Source of the DNA: Streptomyces sp. NBC_01283
GTDB lineage: Bacteria > Actinomycetota > Actinomycetes > Streptomycetales > Streptomycetaceae
Assembly: GCF_041435335.1 (NCBI RefSeq)
Contig: NZ_CP108430.1
Coordinates: forward strand, 6,981,001-7,045,000
Direction: 5' to 3'
DNA: 64,000 bases
The notes beneath the pieces were generated by a model, which saw only the letters and a list, made by a program, of their open reading frames with translations, searched no databases and had not been told where the DNA came from. This document shows positions 54,086 to 63,322 of the stretch, piece by piece. The position numbers and the translations under genes were made by a program. Within the stretch, counting starts at the first letter, position 1; each line of letters begins with the position of its first letter.

Positions 54086-55222
54086 GTGCGCCCAGCCAAA
54101 GCGACGGCAACGGCCGTCACCGCCGTCACGACCGCCCTCATGGGCGGCGCAGCCGCCGTCGCCGCGGGCCGGTTCGCCAGCAACGCGGCCCTGAAAGCGC
54201 CGGCGGGCCGCCCGCTGCCGACCGAGCCCCGCCTCACCGTCCACTCCACGGCCGCGGGCCAGATCACCCTGACCCGCGCCCTCGCGAGCCTGCGCCCCGG
54301 CACGTACGGCCTCAGCGGCAACGGCAGCCACGCCGTGATCGGGCCCGTCCTGGACTCCGCGCCGCACGAGGCGGACACCGTCGTACGCCGCCTGGAGCGC
54401 GTCACGCACGGCTCCCTGGAACCCGGCGCGAAGGTCTGGCTCACCCCGCAGGTCCACATCGGCGACCCGCACGCCGCCCTGGACATCGACCACGCGGACG
54501 TCGACATCCCCGGCGAACTCGGCGGCCTGCCCGCCTGGTTCGTGCCGGGCGTCCGCGACACCTGGGTGATCACCGTGCACGGCCTGGGCACCACCCGCGA
54601 GCACCCCATGGTCGTCATGGACTTCCTGCACCGCCAGCAATTCCCGGTGCTCGACCTCGCCTACCGAGGCGACCTCGGCGCGCCCCGCTCCCCGGACGGC
54701 CTCGGCCACCTCGGCGAGACCGAGTGGCGCGACCTGGACGCGGCCATCCGCTACGCCGTGCGCTACGGCGCCGAGAACGTGATCCTGCACGGCTGGTCCA
54801 CCGGCGGCGCCATGGCCCTGCACGCCGCCGCGTACTCGGCTCTGCGTGACCGGATCAGCGGCATCGTCCTGGACTCCCCGGTCCTCAACTGGGAGACCAC
54901 GCTGCGCGCGCTCGCCGCGGCCCGGCGCACACCGGGCGCCCTGCTGCCGCTCGCGGTGCGCGCCGCCCAGGGCCGCACGGGCCTGCGCGGCGACCGCATC
55001 CTGGAGGCGGCCGACCCCGGGGTGCTCAAGGTCCCCACGCTCCTCTTCCACGGCCCCGACGACGTGATCGCCCCCTGGGCGCTTTCCCGTCAACTGGCCG
55101 AGCGGCGCCCGGAACTGGTCACTCTGCACACCGTTCCGGATGCGCCCCACGGAGCCATGTGGAACGCCGACCCCGCGGCCTACGAAGAGGCGCTGCGACG
55201 CTTCCTCACGCCCCTCATGTAG
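54086..55222 (+). CDS. Alpha/beta hydrolase with N-terminal membrane segment
   Basis: The 378-residue protein has a hydrophobic N-terminus (residues about 8-28) that is an anchor or signal. About 120 residues of lead-in follow, then an alpha/beta-hydrolase core: WVITVHGLGTTREHPM as the oxyanion strand, nucleophile Ser in LHGWSTGGAMAL, acid Asp in FHGPDDVIAP and His in VPDAPHGAMWN. The layout is like BAAT/acyl-transfer or serine aminopeptidase-type hydrolases. The substrate is unknown. It starts at the GTG at 54086. Confidence 0.88.
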   Translation: MRPAKATATAVTAVTTALMGGAAAVAAGRFASNAALKAPAGRPLPTEPRLTVHSTAAGQITLTRALASLRPGTYGLSGNGSHAVIGPVLDSAPHEADTVVRRLERVTHGSLEPGAKVWLTPQVHIGDPHAALDIDHADVDIPGELGGLPAWFVPGVRDTWVITVHGLGTTREHPMVVMDFLHRQQFPVLDLAYRGDLGAPRSPDGLGHLGETEWRDLDAAIRYAVRYGAENVILHGWSTGGAMALHAAAYSALRDRISGIVLDSPVLNWETTLRALAAARRTPGALLPLAVRAAQGRTGLRGDRILEAADPGVLKVPTLLFHGPDDVIAPWALSRQLAERRPELVTLHTVPDAPHGAMWNADPAAYEEALRRFLTPLM

Positions 55223-55310
55223 CGCGTGAAAGCCCTCTGACACAGCGCCCCAAAGCCTTGCGCAAGCATTCCGTTTGGGTTTTCGGACGGTCACCAGGAA
55301 GACTGCTCCC

Positions 55311-56771
55311 GTGACGTCCCGTATCCCGCGCGACTCAAGGCTCCGACTCGTCCGCGCTCAGTCCCCCAGGGCCGACAGGCGAGCGGGGGCGGAGCGCGGC
55401 ACAGCGCGGCCCCTGACCGCCCCCGGCGCAGTGACACAGCAGCGTGCGCGCCGTCCCGCGCCCCGCCCGCCCGAGGGCACACCCGCCCCCGGCGAGCTGG
55501 CCCGGATGGCCCGCAAAAGCCTCGCCGACGCCGTGCGGCTCGCCCGCTGGGCGGACGCCTCGCTGCACCCGGGACGCAGCCGCGCCGCGGCCCCGGACGC
55601 CAAAGGCGGGGAGGGCGCCCGCGGCACCCTCTCCACCGCCACCGCCGAACGGGCCGCCGCGGACCTCTCGCTGACCCCGGATCAGGTCCGCGCCGACTGG
55701 GACACCGCACGGCTCGCCGGCCTCATCGAGGTGCACGGCGACACCGCGCGCCCCGGCTGGCGGCTGCGCGCCTGGGACCGCGACGACGCCGCCGTGCTGC
55801 GCGGCTGGGTCGCCCTCTTCGACGCCTGGTCGCTCGCGCACGCGGCCTCGCGCGAACTGGCGCCCGCCCTCGTGGCCGAGACCGTCGAGGCCATGCCGCA
55901 GCTCCTCACCCTGCTGCAGCTCTCCGCGGGCCCCGTCCCCGTGCCACAGCTCCTGGACCTCCTCGACCAGCGCGTCACGGAACTGCGCACGGAACGCTGC
56001 GAGATCCCCTACGGCCCGCAGCCCGAGCCGGTGGACCCGGCCGACACCCCCTCCCTCGCCACCCTCCTGGACTGGGCGCTGCGTGGCCTGTCCGCCGTCG
56101 GCGCGCTGACGTACGCCGACGGGCAGGCCACCCTGACGCCACTCGGCTCCTGGGCGGTCTGGGTCAAGCTGGAACAGATCTGCGTGGCCGCGCAGAGCCC
56201 CGCGGGGAACATCGAGCAGTCCGCCGAGGACATGCTCCGCGGCTGCGCGCGGCTGCGCCCGAACGCGGCCCGCTCCGAGTACCGCGCCTGGCTCGCCGCC
56301 CGCCCCGTCGGCAGCGCCGTCGCCGAGCTGCTCACCGCGGCCCGCGGCGAGGACGCCCTGCTGCGCGGCCTCGCCTTCGAGGCCCTGCGGGTGGTCGGCG
56401 CCCCGGCCGAGGCGGAAGTGCGGGCCGTCGTGGACGAGACCTCGCTGCGGCCCTACGCCCTGATCTGGCTGGCCGAGCAGGAGGGCGCCGACCCCGAGGA
56501 CGTCCATCTCGTCCTGACGCGGGACGAGTCGACGTGGCTGTGGGTCGACACCGCCGCGGCCGTCGCCGACCACGGGGAGATCCATCTCCTCGTACGGCAC
56601 CTGGAGTCCGCGGTGCAGCCCACGGTGCCCGCGCTCCTCGACGAGGTCCGCCGCATCGGCCATCCCCGTACGGTCCAGGTCCTGGTCGCCCTCGCCGCGG
56701 CCCACCCCGACCCGGCGCTCGCCAAGGCGGTGCGCCGGGCGGCCTTCCAGGTGCACACCGGCGGCGTCTGA
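55311..56771 (+). CDS. Conserved protein of unknown function, alpha-helical
   Basis: I do not recognise a characterised family for this 486-residue protein. The first 50 residues are basic and Pro/Arg-rich. The rest is Ala/Leu-rich helices without transmembrane segments. TAERAAADLSLTPDQVRADWDTARLAGLIEV looks like a winged-helix or regulatory DNA-binding segment near residues 108-138. The C-terminal third (DALLRGLAFEALRVVGAPAEAEVRAVV, RRIGHPRTVQVLVALAAAHPDPALAKAVRRAAF) resembles HEAT repeats. It starts at the GTG at 55311 with AGGAAG upstream. Its stop is 10 bp from the convergent metallopeptidase stop. Confidence 0.8.
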   Translation: MTSRIPRDSRLRLVRAQSPRADRRAGAERGTARPLTAPGAVTQQRARRPAPRPPEGTPAPGELARMARKSLADAVRLARWADASLHPGRSRAAAPDAKGGEGARGTLSTATAERAAADLSLTPDQVRADWDTARLAGLIEVHGDTARPGWRLRAWDRDDAAVLRGWVALFDAWSLAHAASRELAPALVAETVEAMPQLLTLLQLSAGPVPVPQLLDLLDQRVTELRTERCEIPYGPQPEPVDPADTPSLATLLDWALRGLSAVGALTYADGQATLTPLGSWAVWVKLEQICVAAQSPAGNIEQSAEDMLRGCARLRPNAARSEYRAWLAARPVGSAVAELLTAARGEDALLRGLAFEALRVVGAPAEAEVRAVVDETSLRPYALIWLAEQEGADPEDVHLVLTRDESTWLWVDTAAAVADHGEIHLLVRHLESAVQPTVPALLDEVRRIGHPRTVQVLVALAAAHPDPALAKAVRRAAFQVHTGGV

Positions 56772-56781
56772 ACCCAGAGGG

Positions 56782-57672
56782 TCACCGGAAGGTGTTGCAC
56801 TGCGCCATGTCGCCGGTGCGGTAGCCCTGGTAGAACCACTGCTGCCGCTGCTCGGCCGAGCCGTGCGTCCAGGACTCGGGGGTGACCCGGCCCTGGAACT
56901 TCTCCTGGATGCGGTCGTCGCCCACGGCGGCCGCCGCGTCCAGGCCCTCGCGGATGTCCGCCTCGGTGAGGCTGGTGATCAGCGGCTTGCCCGTCTTGTC
57001 GTCGGGGGTACGGGTCGCGTGCCGCGCCCAGACGCCCGCGTAGCAGTCGGCCTGCAGCTCGACCTTCACCGCGTTGCTGTTCTGCCCCGTCCGCCCGTCC
57101 TGGGAGCGCTGCAGCGTCCCCATCAGGTTCTGCACGTGGTGCCCGTACTCGTGCGTCACGACGTACGCCTGGGCGAAGGGGCCGCCGCTGGAGCCGAACT
57201 TGGTCCGCAGCTCCTCGAAGAAGCCCAGGTCCAGATAGACCTTCCGGTCGCCGGGGCAGTAGAACGGGCCGACCGCCGACGTCGCCGCGCCGCACGCCGT
57301 GCCCACCCGGCTGGTGAACAGGACCGTCGACGCGGGGGTGTAGCTCGCGTTCCTGCGCCGGAACTCCGCACGCCAGAAGTCCTGCACGCTGTTGACCACC
57401 GCCACGATGCGGCAGTCCTCCTTGGTGTTCGCGTCCTGGCCCGTATGGCAGGTCTGCTGGACCTGCGCGAGGGACGAGGAGGTGGCGGCGGGCTCGTCGT
57501 TGCCCGACGAGAGGCCGAGCTGGTCAGGGCCGACCCCGAAGAGCAGCCCGAGGACCAGCGCGATCAGGCCCGCGATGCCGCCGCCGACCGTCGCCTTGCC
57601 GCCGGGGATCCGGCTGCCCCGCACGTCCTGCACCTCGGACGTGTCCAGATCGGCGTCGTCGTCGAACTGCAT
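56782..57672 (-). CDS. Neutral zinc metallopeptidase (YpfJ family)
   Basis: The 296-residue protein is anchored by a single helix (about residues 30-47: [16 protein letters not shown]). The outside domain has the zincin motif [14 protein letters not shown], the third ligand region [12 protein letters not shown], and [19 protein letters not shown]. Four cysteines could form disulfides (CHTG/EDC, ACGA/FYC). This is the YpfJ/KPN_02809 neutral zinc metallopeptidase family, whose substrates are mostly unknown. The start is the ATG at 57672; upstream in-frame codons run through a poorly conserved stretch. Confidence 0.92.
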   Translation of the reverse strand: MQFDDDADLDTSEVQDVRGSRIPGGKATVGGGIAGLIALVLGLLFGVGPDQLGLSSGNDEPAATSSSLAQVQQTCHTGQDANTKEDCRIVAVVNSVQDFWRAEFRRRNASYTPASTVLFTSRVGTACGAATSAVGPFYCPGDRKVYLDLGFFEELRTKFGSSGGPFAQAYVVTHEYGHHVQNLMGTLQRSQDGRTGQNSNAVKVELQADCYAGVWARHATRTPDDKTGKPLITSLTEADIREGLDAAAAVGDDRIQEKFQGRVTPESWTHGSAEQRQQWFYQGYRTGDMAQCNTFR

Positions 57673-57917
57673 GGGCGCACCACCCTCTGCCTCGCATCCG
57701 GGGCGGCGTCGCGCCGCCCTGTGCCGAGATGTCGGCGCCTTCATCCTGGTATGCCCCACTCCGTGCGGCGCCGGACGGGGGTCCGAACGGGGGACCCCGG
57801 CGATCGGTGCGCCGTGTCGCGGCCGTCGCCCGGCGCCGTGCGGCGCCGCCGCCGCTACGCTCTGCGCCTGTTCCATGGGCAGAGGTACCGGCAGATGTGC
57901 CGCAGAGGGGTGGCGTC

Positions 57918-58703
57918 GTGTCCGTAGTGCCGTTCGAGGTGACCGGATCCGGGTCCGTGGGACCGGCGTCCGCCCGCCGCGGCTCGCGGCTCGCCCTCCC
58001 GGTGGCCCTCGGCCTGCTCGCCCTGCCGCTCATCACCGCGGCCCACCACTCACGGCCCGCCCCCTACGGAGACCACGTCACCGTCCACGCGCGCGTGGCC
58101 GACGGCACCGCCGCCCCCGAGCTCCGCACGACGGGGCGATCGGTCCGGGCGTACGACCCGGCGACCGGGCGCCCCCGCTGGACGTACAGCCGCGAGGGAG
58201 CGCGCCCGCTCGCGCTGCTGCCCGTACCCGGGCACGCCGTCGCGCTCTGGAGCGACGGCCTGGTCACCGACACCGCACGCGCCGACGGCAGCAACGTCCG
58301 CTGGCACCGCGCCATCCCCGGCAGCGCCCCCTGGCTGCGCTCGCCCGCCGCCCGCGAAGCCGCCGGAGTCCTCCAGCCGCTCGACCCCCGCGGCCGCATG
58401 CTCGCCGTCGTCACCCCGCAGCGCATCGCCGCCTACCGCAGCGCCGACGGCGACCTGCGCTGGGTGCTGCCCGCCCGCGGCGGCTGCGCCTTCGAGCCCG
58501 CCCGTGCCGTGCGCCACCGGGGCGCCCTGATGGTGGCCCAGCCCTGCGACGACCCCGCGACACCGTGGACCTCGCAGCTGATCGCCGTGGACGGCCTCGG
58601 GCGGATCGTGCCCCGCCGCACGCCCCTGGGCAACGAGCTGCCGGGCGGCGCCCCCGGGGACGTGCCGACCCGGGCAGAAAAAGAGCTTGCAGCGCCCCGT
58701 TAG
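57918..58703 (+). CDS. Membrane-anchored PQQ-like beta-propeller protein
   Basis: The 261-residue protein has one N-terminal helix (residues about 25-45: [18 protein letters not shown]). An outside domain follows with repeated strands ending in tryptophan patterns ([48 protein letters not shown]), as in PQQ-type propeller blades. Only about four blades are visible, fewer than a full propeller. It starts at the GTG at 57918 behind AGAGGGG. Function is unknown. The stop is 10 bp before the small upstream ORF of the ABC-F gene. Confidence 0.78.
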   Translation: MSVVPFEVTGSGSVGPASARRGSRLALPVALGLLALPLITAAHHSRPAPYGDHVTVHARVADGTAAPELRTTGRSVRAYDPATGRPRWTYSREGARPLALLPVPGHAVALWSDGLVTDTARADGSNVRWHRAIPGSAPWLRSPAAREAAGVLQPLDPRGRMLAVVTPQRIAAYRSADGDLRWVLPARGGCAFEPARAVRHRGALMVAQPCDDPATPWTSQLIAVDGLGRIVPRRTPLGNELPGGAPGDVPTRAEKELAAPR

Positions 58704-58713
58704 AATTGGCCGC

Positions 58714-58737
58714 ATGGCCATTCTCCTCGTGCATTAG
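58714..58737 (+). CDS. Seven-codon upstream ORF (possible leader peptide)
   Basis: ATG GCC ATT CTC CTC GTG CAT TAG encodes MAILLVH, 61 bp before the ABC-F GTG. TAGAAT, a good -10-like hexamer, ends eight bases before this ATG, so the transcript could begin at or near the ATG and be leaderless. ABC-F genes of the resistance type are often controlled by such peptides. No ribosome-binding site is present. This is a candidate only. Confidence 0.35.
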   Translation: MAILLVH

Positions 58738-58798
58738 ACGGCGTGATCGCCTTCAGCCCTTCCGCCGTCCATCCCACCCCCTGCCCAGGAGTCTGTCC

Positions 58799-60397
58799 GT
58801 GATCACCGCTTCCGGCATCGAGCTGCGCGCCGGCGCCCGCATCCTCATCGAGAACGCCACCTTCCGTATCGCCAAGGGCGACCGCATCGGTCTGGTGGGC
58901 CGCAACGGAGCGGGCAAGACCACGCTCACCAAGTGCCTCGCCGGTGAGGGCATCCCGGCCGGCGGCACCATCAGCCGCTCCGGAGAGGTCGGCTACCTCC
59001 CGCAGGACCCGCGCACCGGCGACCTGGACGTGCTCGCCCGCGACCGCATCCTCTCCGCCCGCGGCCTCGACACCCTGATCCGCAAGATGCGCGAGAACGA
59101 ACAGCGCATCGCCAACGGCTCGGGCGGCACCCGCGACAAGGCGATGAAGCAGTACGAGCGCCAGGAGACGGAGTTCCTCACCAAGGGCGGTTACGCCGCC
59201 GAGGCCGAGGCCTCCACCATCGCCGCCGCGCTCAGCCTCCCCGACCGCGTGCTCGGCCAGCCCCTCCACACGCTCTCCGGTGGTCAGCGCCGCCGCGTCG
59301 AGCTGGCCCGCATCCTCTTCTCGGACGCCGACACCCTGCTCCTCGACGAACCGACGAACCACCTCGACGCCGACTCCATCGTCTGGCTCAGGGACTACCT
59401 CAAGTCCTACCGCGGCGGCTTCATCGTGATCTCCCACGACGTCGAACTGGTCGAGACGGTCGTGAACAAGGTCTTCTATCTGGACGCCAACCGCGCCCAG
59501 ATCGACGTCTACAACATGGGCTGGAAGCTCTACCAGCAGCAGCGCGAGTCCGACGAGAAGCGCCGCAAGCGCGAGCGCCAGAACGCCGAGAAGAAGGCCA
59601 GCCAGCTCCACTCGCAGGCCGACAAGATGCGCGCCAAGGCCACCAAGACCGTCGCCGCGCAGAACATGGCCAAGCGCGCCGACAAGCTACTCGCCGGTCT
59701 GGACGAGGTGCGCCAGAGCGACAAGGTCGCCAAGCTGCGCTTCCCGGACCCCTCGCCCTGCGGCAAGACGCCGCTGATGGCGGAGGGCCTCTCGAAGTCG
59801 TACGGCTCCCTGGAGATCTTCACGGACGTCGACCTCGCCATCGACAAGGGCTCGCGCGTGGTCATCCTCGGCCTCAACGGCGCGGGCAAGACCACGCTCC
59901 TGCGGCTCCTCGGCGGCGCCGAGAAGCCCGACACCGGACAGGTCATCGAGGGCCACGGCCTCAAGCTCGGCTACTACGCGCAGGAGCACGAGACCCTCGA
60001 CCCGGAGCGCACGGTCCTGGAGAACATGCGCTCGGCCGCCCCCGACCTCGACCTCGTCGCGGTGCGCAAGACGCTCGGTTCGTTCCTCTTCTCCGGCGAC
60101 GACGTCGACAAGCCCGCGGGCGTCCTGTCCGGCGGCGAGAAGACCCGTCTGGCCCTCGCCACCCTGGTGGTCTCCTCCGCCAACGTGCTGCTCCTCGACG
60201 AGCCCACGAACAACCTCGACCCGGCGAGCCGCGAGGAGATCCTCGGCGCCCTGCGCACCTACAAGGGCGCGGTCGTCCTCGTCACGCACGATGAAGGCGC
60301 CGTGGAGGCGCTCCAGCCGGAGCGGATCATCCTGCTGCCCGACGGCGTCGAGGACCTCTGGGGCCAGGACTACGCGGATCTGGTCGCTCTCGCCTGA
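58799..60397 (+). CDS. ABC-F family ATPase (ribosome-associated)
   Basis: The 532-residue soluble protein has two ABC domains and no membrane part. Domain 1 has Walker A GLVGRNGAGKTTLTK, signature LSGGQRRRVELARILF and Walker B LLLDEPTNHLDADS. The linker (about 245-310) is charged and helical (RESDEKRRKRERQNAEKKASQLH), the P-site tRNA-interaction arm. Domain 2 has LGLNGAGKTTLLR, LSGGEKTRLALATL and LLLDEPTNNLDPAS. It probably acts on translating ribosomes. Whether it is housekeeping or antibiotic-protective cannot be told from sequence alone. The start is the GTG at 58799 behind CAGGAG. Confidence 0.93.
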   Translation: MITASGIELRAGARILIENATFRIAKGDRIGLVGRNGAGKTTLTKCLAGEGIPAGGTISRSGEVGYLPQDPRTGDLDVLARDRILSARGLDTLIRKMRENEQRIANGSGGTRDKAMKQYERQETEFLTKGGYAAEAEASTIAAALSLPDRVLGQPLHTLSGGQRRRVELARILFSDADTLLLDEPTNHLDADSIVWLRDYLKSYRGGFIVISHDVELVETVVNKVFYLDANRAQIDVYNMGWKLYQQQRESDEKRRKRERQNAEKKASQLHSQADKMRAKATKTVAAQNMAKRADKLLAGLDEVRQSDKVAKLRFPDPSPCGKTPLMAEGLSKSYGSLEIFTDVDLAIDKGSRVVILGLNGAGKTTLLRLLGGAEKPDTGQVIEGHGLKLGYYAQEHETLDPERTVLENMRSAAPDLDLVAVRKTLGSFLFSGDDVDKPAGVLSGGEKTRLALATLVVSSANVLLLDEPTNNLDPASREEILGALRTYKGAVVLVTHDEGAVEALQPERIILLPDGVEDLWGQDYADLVALA

Positions 60398-60404
60398 TCC
60401 CCGG

Positions 60405-60418
60405 GCCCCCGTCGGGGC
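60405..60418 (+). terminator. Short hairpin after the ABC-F gene
   Basis: GCCCC and GGGGC flank a CGTC loop just past the stop codon. The stem is short and lacks a T-tract, so termination would be weak. Confidence 0.35.
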
Positions 60419-60431
60419 GTCCACATTGGTT

Positions 60432-60481
60432 GATCGAATAACTGATCCACTGCGTATGGATCATTCGGCCGATCCGTGATC
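60432..60481. promoter_or_regulatory. Cluster of five GATC sites upstream of gbn
   Basis: GATC begins at 60432, 60444, 60459, 60471 and 60478, five times in 50 bp; one more occurs at 60726. The gene downstream encodes a probable GATC-binding nucleoid protein, so autoregulation is plausible. The whole gap 60398-60768 (371 bp) is AT-richer than average and shows no ORF that I trust. Confidence 0.65.
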
Positions 60482-60768
60482 CTTCATCTGTGTGAGGTCT
60501 CCTCGTACCGAAGTGCCGGATACACGGATTTCATCGGCGGCAGGGGCGTACGACCCGGTTCTCGCCCGGCACCCCGCTGACCTGGCCATTCCTCCCGCAA
60601 CCCATTCGGCCGCACGGAATTCGACGAGCGGAATCGTTAATTCCGCTCGTGGTGTCGCCTTCCCTGACGGGAAAGCTCGTCGTACGGACCTTGCCGAATG
60701 GGTGGCCAGGAAGCCCGGGAGGGGTGATCATGAGAAGTCCAGAGCGCACTTCCTATGAGGAGGCACGG

Positions 60769-60990
60769 GTGGCCGAGACTCTGAAGAAGGGCAGCCGGGT
60801 AACCGGCGCCGCGCGTGACAAGCTCGCGGCAGACCTGAAGAAGAAGTACGACAGCGGTGCGAGCATCCGGGCGTTGGCCGAGGAGACGGGCCGTTCGTAC
60901 GGTTTCGTGCACCGCATGCTCAGCGAGTCCGGAGTCACGCTGCGGGGACGCGGCGGGGCGACGCGAGGCAAGAAGGCCGCAGCCGGCTGA
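60769..60990 (+). CDS. gbn: Gbn-like small HTH nucleoid-associated protein
   Basis: From the GTG at 60769 the product is exactly 73 residues: basic N-terminus (LKKGSRVTGAARDKLAADLKKKY), a helix-turn-helix (GASIRALAEETGRSYGFVHRML) and a Gly/Arg/Lys tail (LRGRGGATRGKK). GAGGAGG six bases upstream supports this start over upstream ATGs at 60649 or 60730. Length and sequence match what I recall of Gbn (SCO1839) of S. coelicolor, described as a GATC-binding nucleoid protein affecting development and antibiotic production. A hairpin follows the gene. Confidence 0.88.
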   Translation: MAETLKKGSRVTGAARDKLAADLKKKYDSGASIRALAEETGRSYGFVHRMLSESGVTLRGRGGATRGKKAAAG

Positions 60991-61023
60991 CGGCTGCGGG
61001 CGGTACACCGGCTTCGACGGTGG

Positions 61024-61055
61024 CCACCCGGTCGATCGACTGATCGGCCGGGTGG
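61024..61055 (+). terminator. Terminator of gbn containing two GATC sites
   Basis: CCACCCGG-T-CGATC pairs with GATCG-G-CCGGGTGG around GACT, a 14-bp stem with one T-G pair. The two GATC sites inside its arms could also be Gbn targets. Confidence 0.75.
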
Positions 61056-61124
61056 TTACTGTGCAGTCACTTACGGGCGCGTACCTGCGTCCCGACCGAC
61101 TGCACACCACCATCGGAGGCTCCT

Positions 61125-61937
61125 ATGGTTTCGCCCGGCAGTGAACTCGGCGGATCCGCACCGGTACTCGACAAGGACGGCGTACGCCTGACTGTCGACG
61201 AGGCCGTCGCCACGGTGACGCTGGCCAACCCGGCCAAGCGCAACGCCCAATCTCCCGCGCTGTGGAGGGCGTTGGCCGAGGCAGGCCGGATGTTGCCGGG
61301 CAGTGTCCGTGTCGTCGTGCTCCGCGGCGAGGGCAAGTCCTTCTCCGCGGGCCTCGACCGACAGGCGTTCACGCCCGAGGGCTTCGACGGTGAGCCGTCA
61401 TTCATCGATTTGGCGCGCGGCGACGACGACGTCCTCGACGCGACGATCGCCGAATACCAGGAGGCGTTCACCTGGTGGCGGCGCAGCGACATCGTGTCCA
61501 TCGCTGCCGTCCAGGGGCATGCCATCGGTGCGGGCTTCCAACTCGCGCTCGCCTGTGACCTGCGGATCGCCGCCGACGACGTGCAGTTCGCCATGCGCGA
61601 GACCAGCCTGGGCCTGGTGCCCGACCTCACCGGCACGCACCCCCTCGTGGGTCTTGTCGGCTACGCCCGCGCGCTGGAGATCTGCGCCACCGGGCGGTTC
61701 GTCCACGCCGCCGAGGCCGAGCGCGTCGGCCTGGCCAACCTCGTCGTGCCCGCCGACCAGCTCGACGCGTCCGTGAGCGACCTCGCGGCGGCGCTGCTGA
61801 CCGCCCCGCGCGACGCCGTCATCGAGACCAAGGCCCTGCTGCAGGGCGTCGCCGGTCGTACGTACGAGGAGCAGCGCACCGCCGAACGCGCCGCGCAGGG
61901 GCGCCGGCTGCGCGACCTGGCGGGGCTCGGCGACTGA
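61125..61937 (+). CDS. Enoyl-CoA hydratase/isomerase family protein
   Basis: The 270-residue crotonase-fold protein has the oxyanion-hole segments FSAGLDRQAF and IAAVQGHAIGAGFQLALACDLRIA. ETSLGLVPDLTGTHPLVGLVGYARALEICATGR follows. The first catalytic Glu of hydratases is expected near FQLALAC and the second in ETSLGLVPD, where Asp (PDLTG) takes the usual position; this fits many crotonases with altered chemistry. The start is the ATG at 61125 with GGAGG seven bases before it. It converges with the next gene, with 2 bp between the stops. Confidence 0.9.
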   Translation: MVSPGSELGGSAPVLDKDGVRLTVDEAVATVTLANPAKRNAQSPALWRALAEAGRMLPGSVRVVVLRGEGKSFSAGLDRQAFTPEGFDGEPSFIDLARGDDDVLDATIAEYQEAFTWWRRSDIVSIAAVQGHAIGAGFQLALACDLRIAADDVQFAMRETSLGLVPDLTGTHPLVGLVGYARALEICATGRFVHAAEAERVGLANLVVPADQLDASVSDLAAALLTAPRDAVIETKALLQGVAGRTYEEQRTAERAAQGRRLRDLAGLGD

Positions 61938-61939
61938 CC

Positions 61940-62677
61940 TCACTCCACCGCGGTGACCAGGACGGTCACCGAAGGGTGGTCCGGCAGCGCCGCACCGACG
62001 GCCGTACGGACCGCGAGCGCCACGTCCAGTGCGCGGTGTCCGTGGTCCGTGGCCAGCTCCACGCGCGCGTGCCGGCGCGGCAGCGAGGCGTCCGCCGTCC
62101 GGGCCTCCGCCAGGTGGACGGCGCGACCGAAACCGCCGAGGGCGCCGGTCAGCCGCCGCACGCCCGGCACATCGAGCGCGGCGCTCGCCACCCGGGCCTC
62201 GTCCCCGCTCCCGGGGGCCGCCCCCGCCCCGTCCTGCGGTGCCTTCTCCGGGGCCGCCGGTACGTCGGCCGGGGCCTGCCCCGCGTCCAGCAGCGTCGTC
62301 ACGCTGAGGTCCACCTCGTCGACCACCAGGCCGAGCCGCTCCCCGGCGGCCGCGAACAGCGCCTCCCGGAGCCGGGCCGCCGCCGCGGGCAGCGGCTCGG
62401 CGGGCTCGGCCGCGAACTCCGCGGTGATCCGCAGCGGCCCCGGCGGCAGCGCGCTCGGCGGCGCCGGCACGGAGGGTGCGTACGCCTTCGAAGGATCGGC
62501 GAGCGCCACCCGCAGACCGCCGAGACGCACACCGCTCACCCGCTCCGCCGCATGGCGCAGCACCCCGTCCGCGCACGCCTCGGTCAGCCAGGAGCCGTCA
62601 CCCGGTCCGCCCAGCGGGAGCACACGCCCCAGGCCGAGCTGCCGCCGTACCGCCTCGGTCCATCCGTCACCGGTCAT
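61940..62677 (-). CDS. Conserved actinobacterial protein beside the Asp23 cluster
   Basis: The 245-residue product is of a kind often labelled nucleopolyhedrovirus P10-like in Streptomyces, a label without functional meaning. Two similar halves can be seen: RLGGLRVALADPS with ERLGLVVDEVDLSVTTLLD, and VHLAEARTADASLPRRHARVELATDHGHRALDVALAVRTAV ending PSVTVLVTAVE. The second half has the strand/helix rhythm of Asp23 domains (short amphipathic strand, helix, VxVLVxxV). It is divergent from the asp23 gene by 93 bp. I start at the ATG at 62677. A role with the envelope-stress cluster is inference. Confidence 0.78.
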   Translation of the reverse strand: MTGDGWTEAVRRQLGLGRVLPLGGPGDGSWLTEACADGVLRHAAERVSGVRLGGLRVALADPSKAYAPSVPAPPSALPPGPLRITAEFAAEPAEPLPAAAARLREALFAAAGERLGLVVDEVDLSVTTLLDAGQAPADVPAAPEKAPQDGAGAAPGSGDEARVASAALDVPGVRRLTGALGGFGRAVHLAEARTADASLPRRHARVELATDHGHRALDVALAVRTAVGAALPDHPSVTVLVTAVE

Positions 62678-62770
62678 TGCCCCAGCCTGCCGCATCCCTG
62701 GCGCGCGAGGACGTAACCGCACTTAGTGTGGGCGAAGGAGTAGATCCCCTTTCGAAAGGGACAGACGGCG

Positions 62771-63268
62771 ATGACCGACACCGGACAGCGGAACGTGGCT
62801 CAGGAGCCCCTCGCCAAGGGAGCACCGGACGAGGCGGTGGGGAAGAGCGGCACGACCAGGAGGGGCGGCGGCGACCCCGCCACCCGGGGGCGCACCACCA
62901 TCGCGGACGGCGTGGTCGAGAAGATCGCCGGGCTCGCGGCCCGCGACGTCGACGGCGTGCACGCGATGGGCGGCGGGCTCGCCAGGACCTTCGGGGCCGT
63001 GCGCGACCGGGTGCCCGGCGGCTCCGGCTCCAAGTCCGTCTCACGCGGCGTGAAGGCCGAGGTCGGCGAGGTACAGACGGCGCTCGACCTGGAGATCGTC
63101 GTCGAGTACGGGGTGTCGATCGCGGACGTCGCGCGCGACGTGCGGGAGAACGTCATCGGTGCCGTCGAGCGCATGACCGGGCTCGAGGTCGTCGAGGTCA
63201 ACATCGCGGTGAGCGATGTGAAGCTCCCGGACGAGGAAGACGATGAGCCGCAAGGCCGCCTCCAGTGA
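62771..63268 (+). CDS. Asp23/Gls24-family alkaline shock protein
   Basis: The 165-residue protein has a disordered first 40 residues (Gly/Arg-rich), then the Asp23 domain: RTTIADGVVEKIAGLAARDVDGVHAMGG, LDLEIVVEYGVSIADVARDVRENVIGAVERMTGLEVVEVNIAVSDV. In Staphylococcus the family sits at the cytoplasmic face of the membrane and buffers envelope stress. It is the first gene of a plus-strand cluster with a 62-residue membrane protein and at least two more Asp23-related genes. No membrane helix of its own. Confidence 0.93.
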   Translation: MTDTGQRNVAQEPLAKGAPDEAVGKSGTTRRGGGDPATRGRTTIADGVVEKIAGLAARDVDGVHAMGGGLARTFGAVRDRVPGGSGSKSVSRGVKAEVGEVQTALDLEIVVEYGVSIADVARDVRENVIGAVERMTGLEVVEVNIAVSDVKLPDEEDDEPQGRLQ

Positions 63269-63322
63269 CAATCCCGTACGGGATCAGCCCCACCTCAGCC
63301 GCGTCTTGCTAAGGAGCGCACG

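Noticed and set aside
60649..60768. Upstream extension of Gbn
   Set aside because: The 73-residue form has the better ribosome-binding site and matches the remembered Gbn length. The extension has no domain content.
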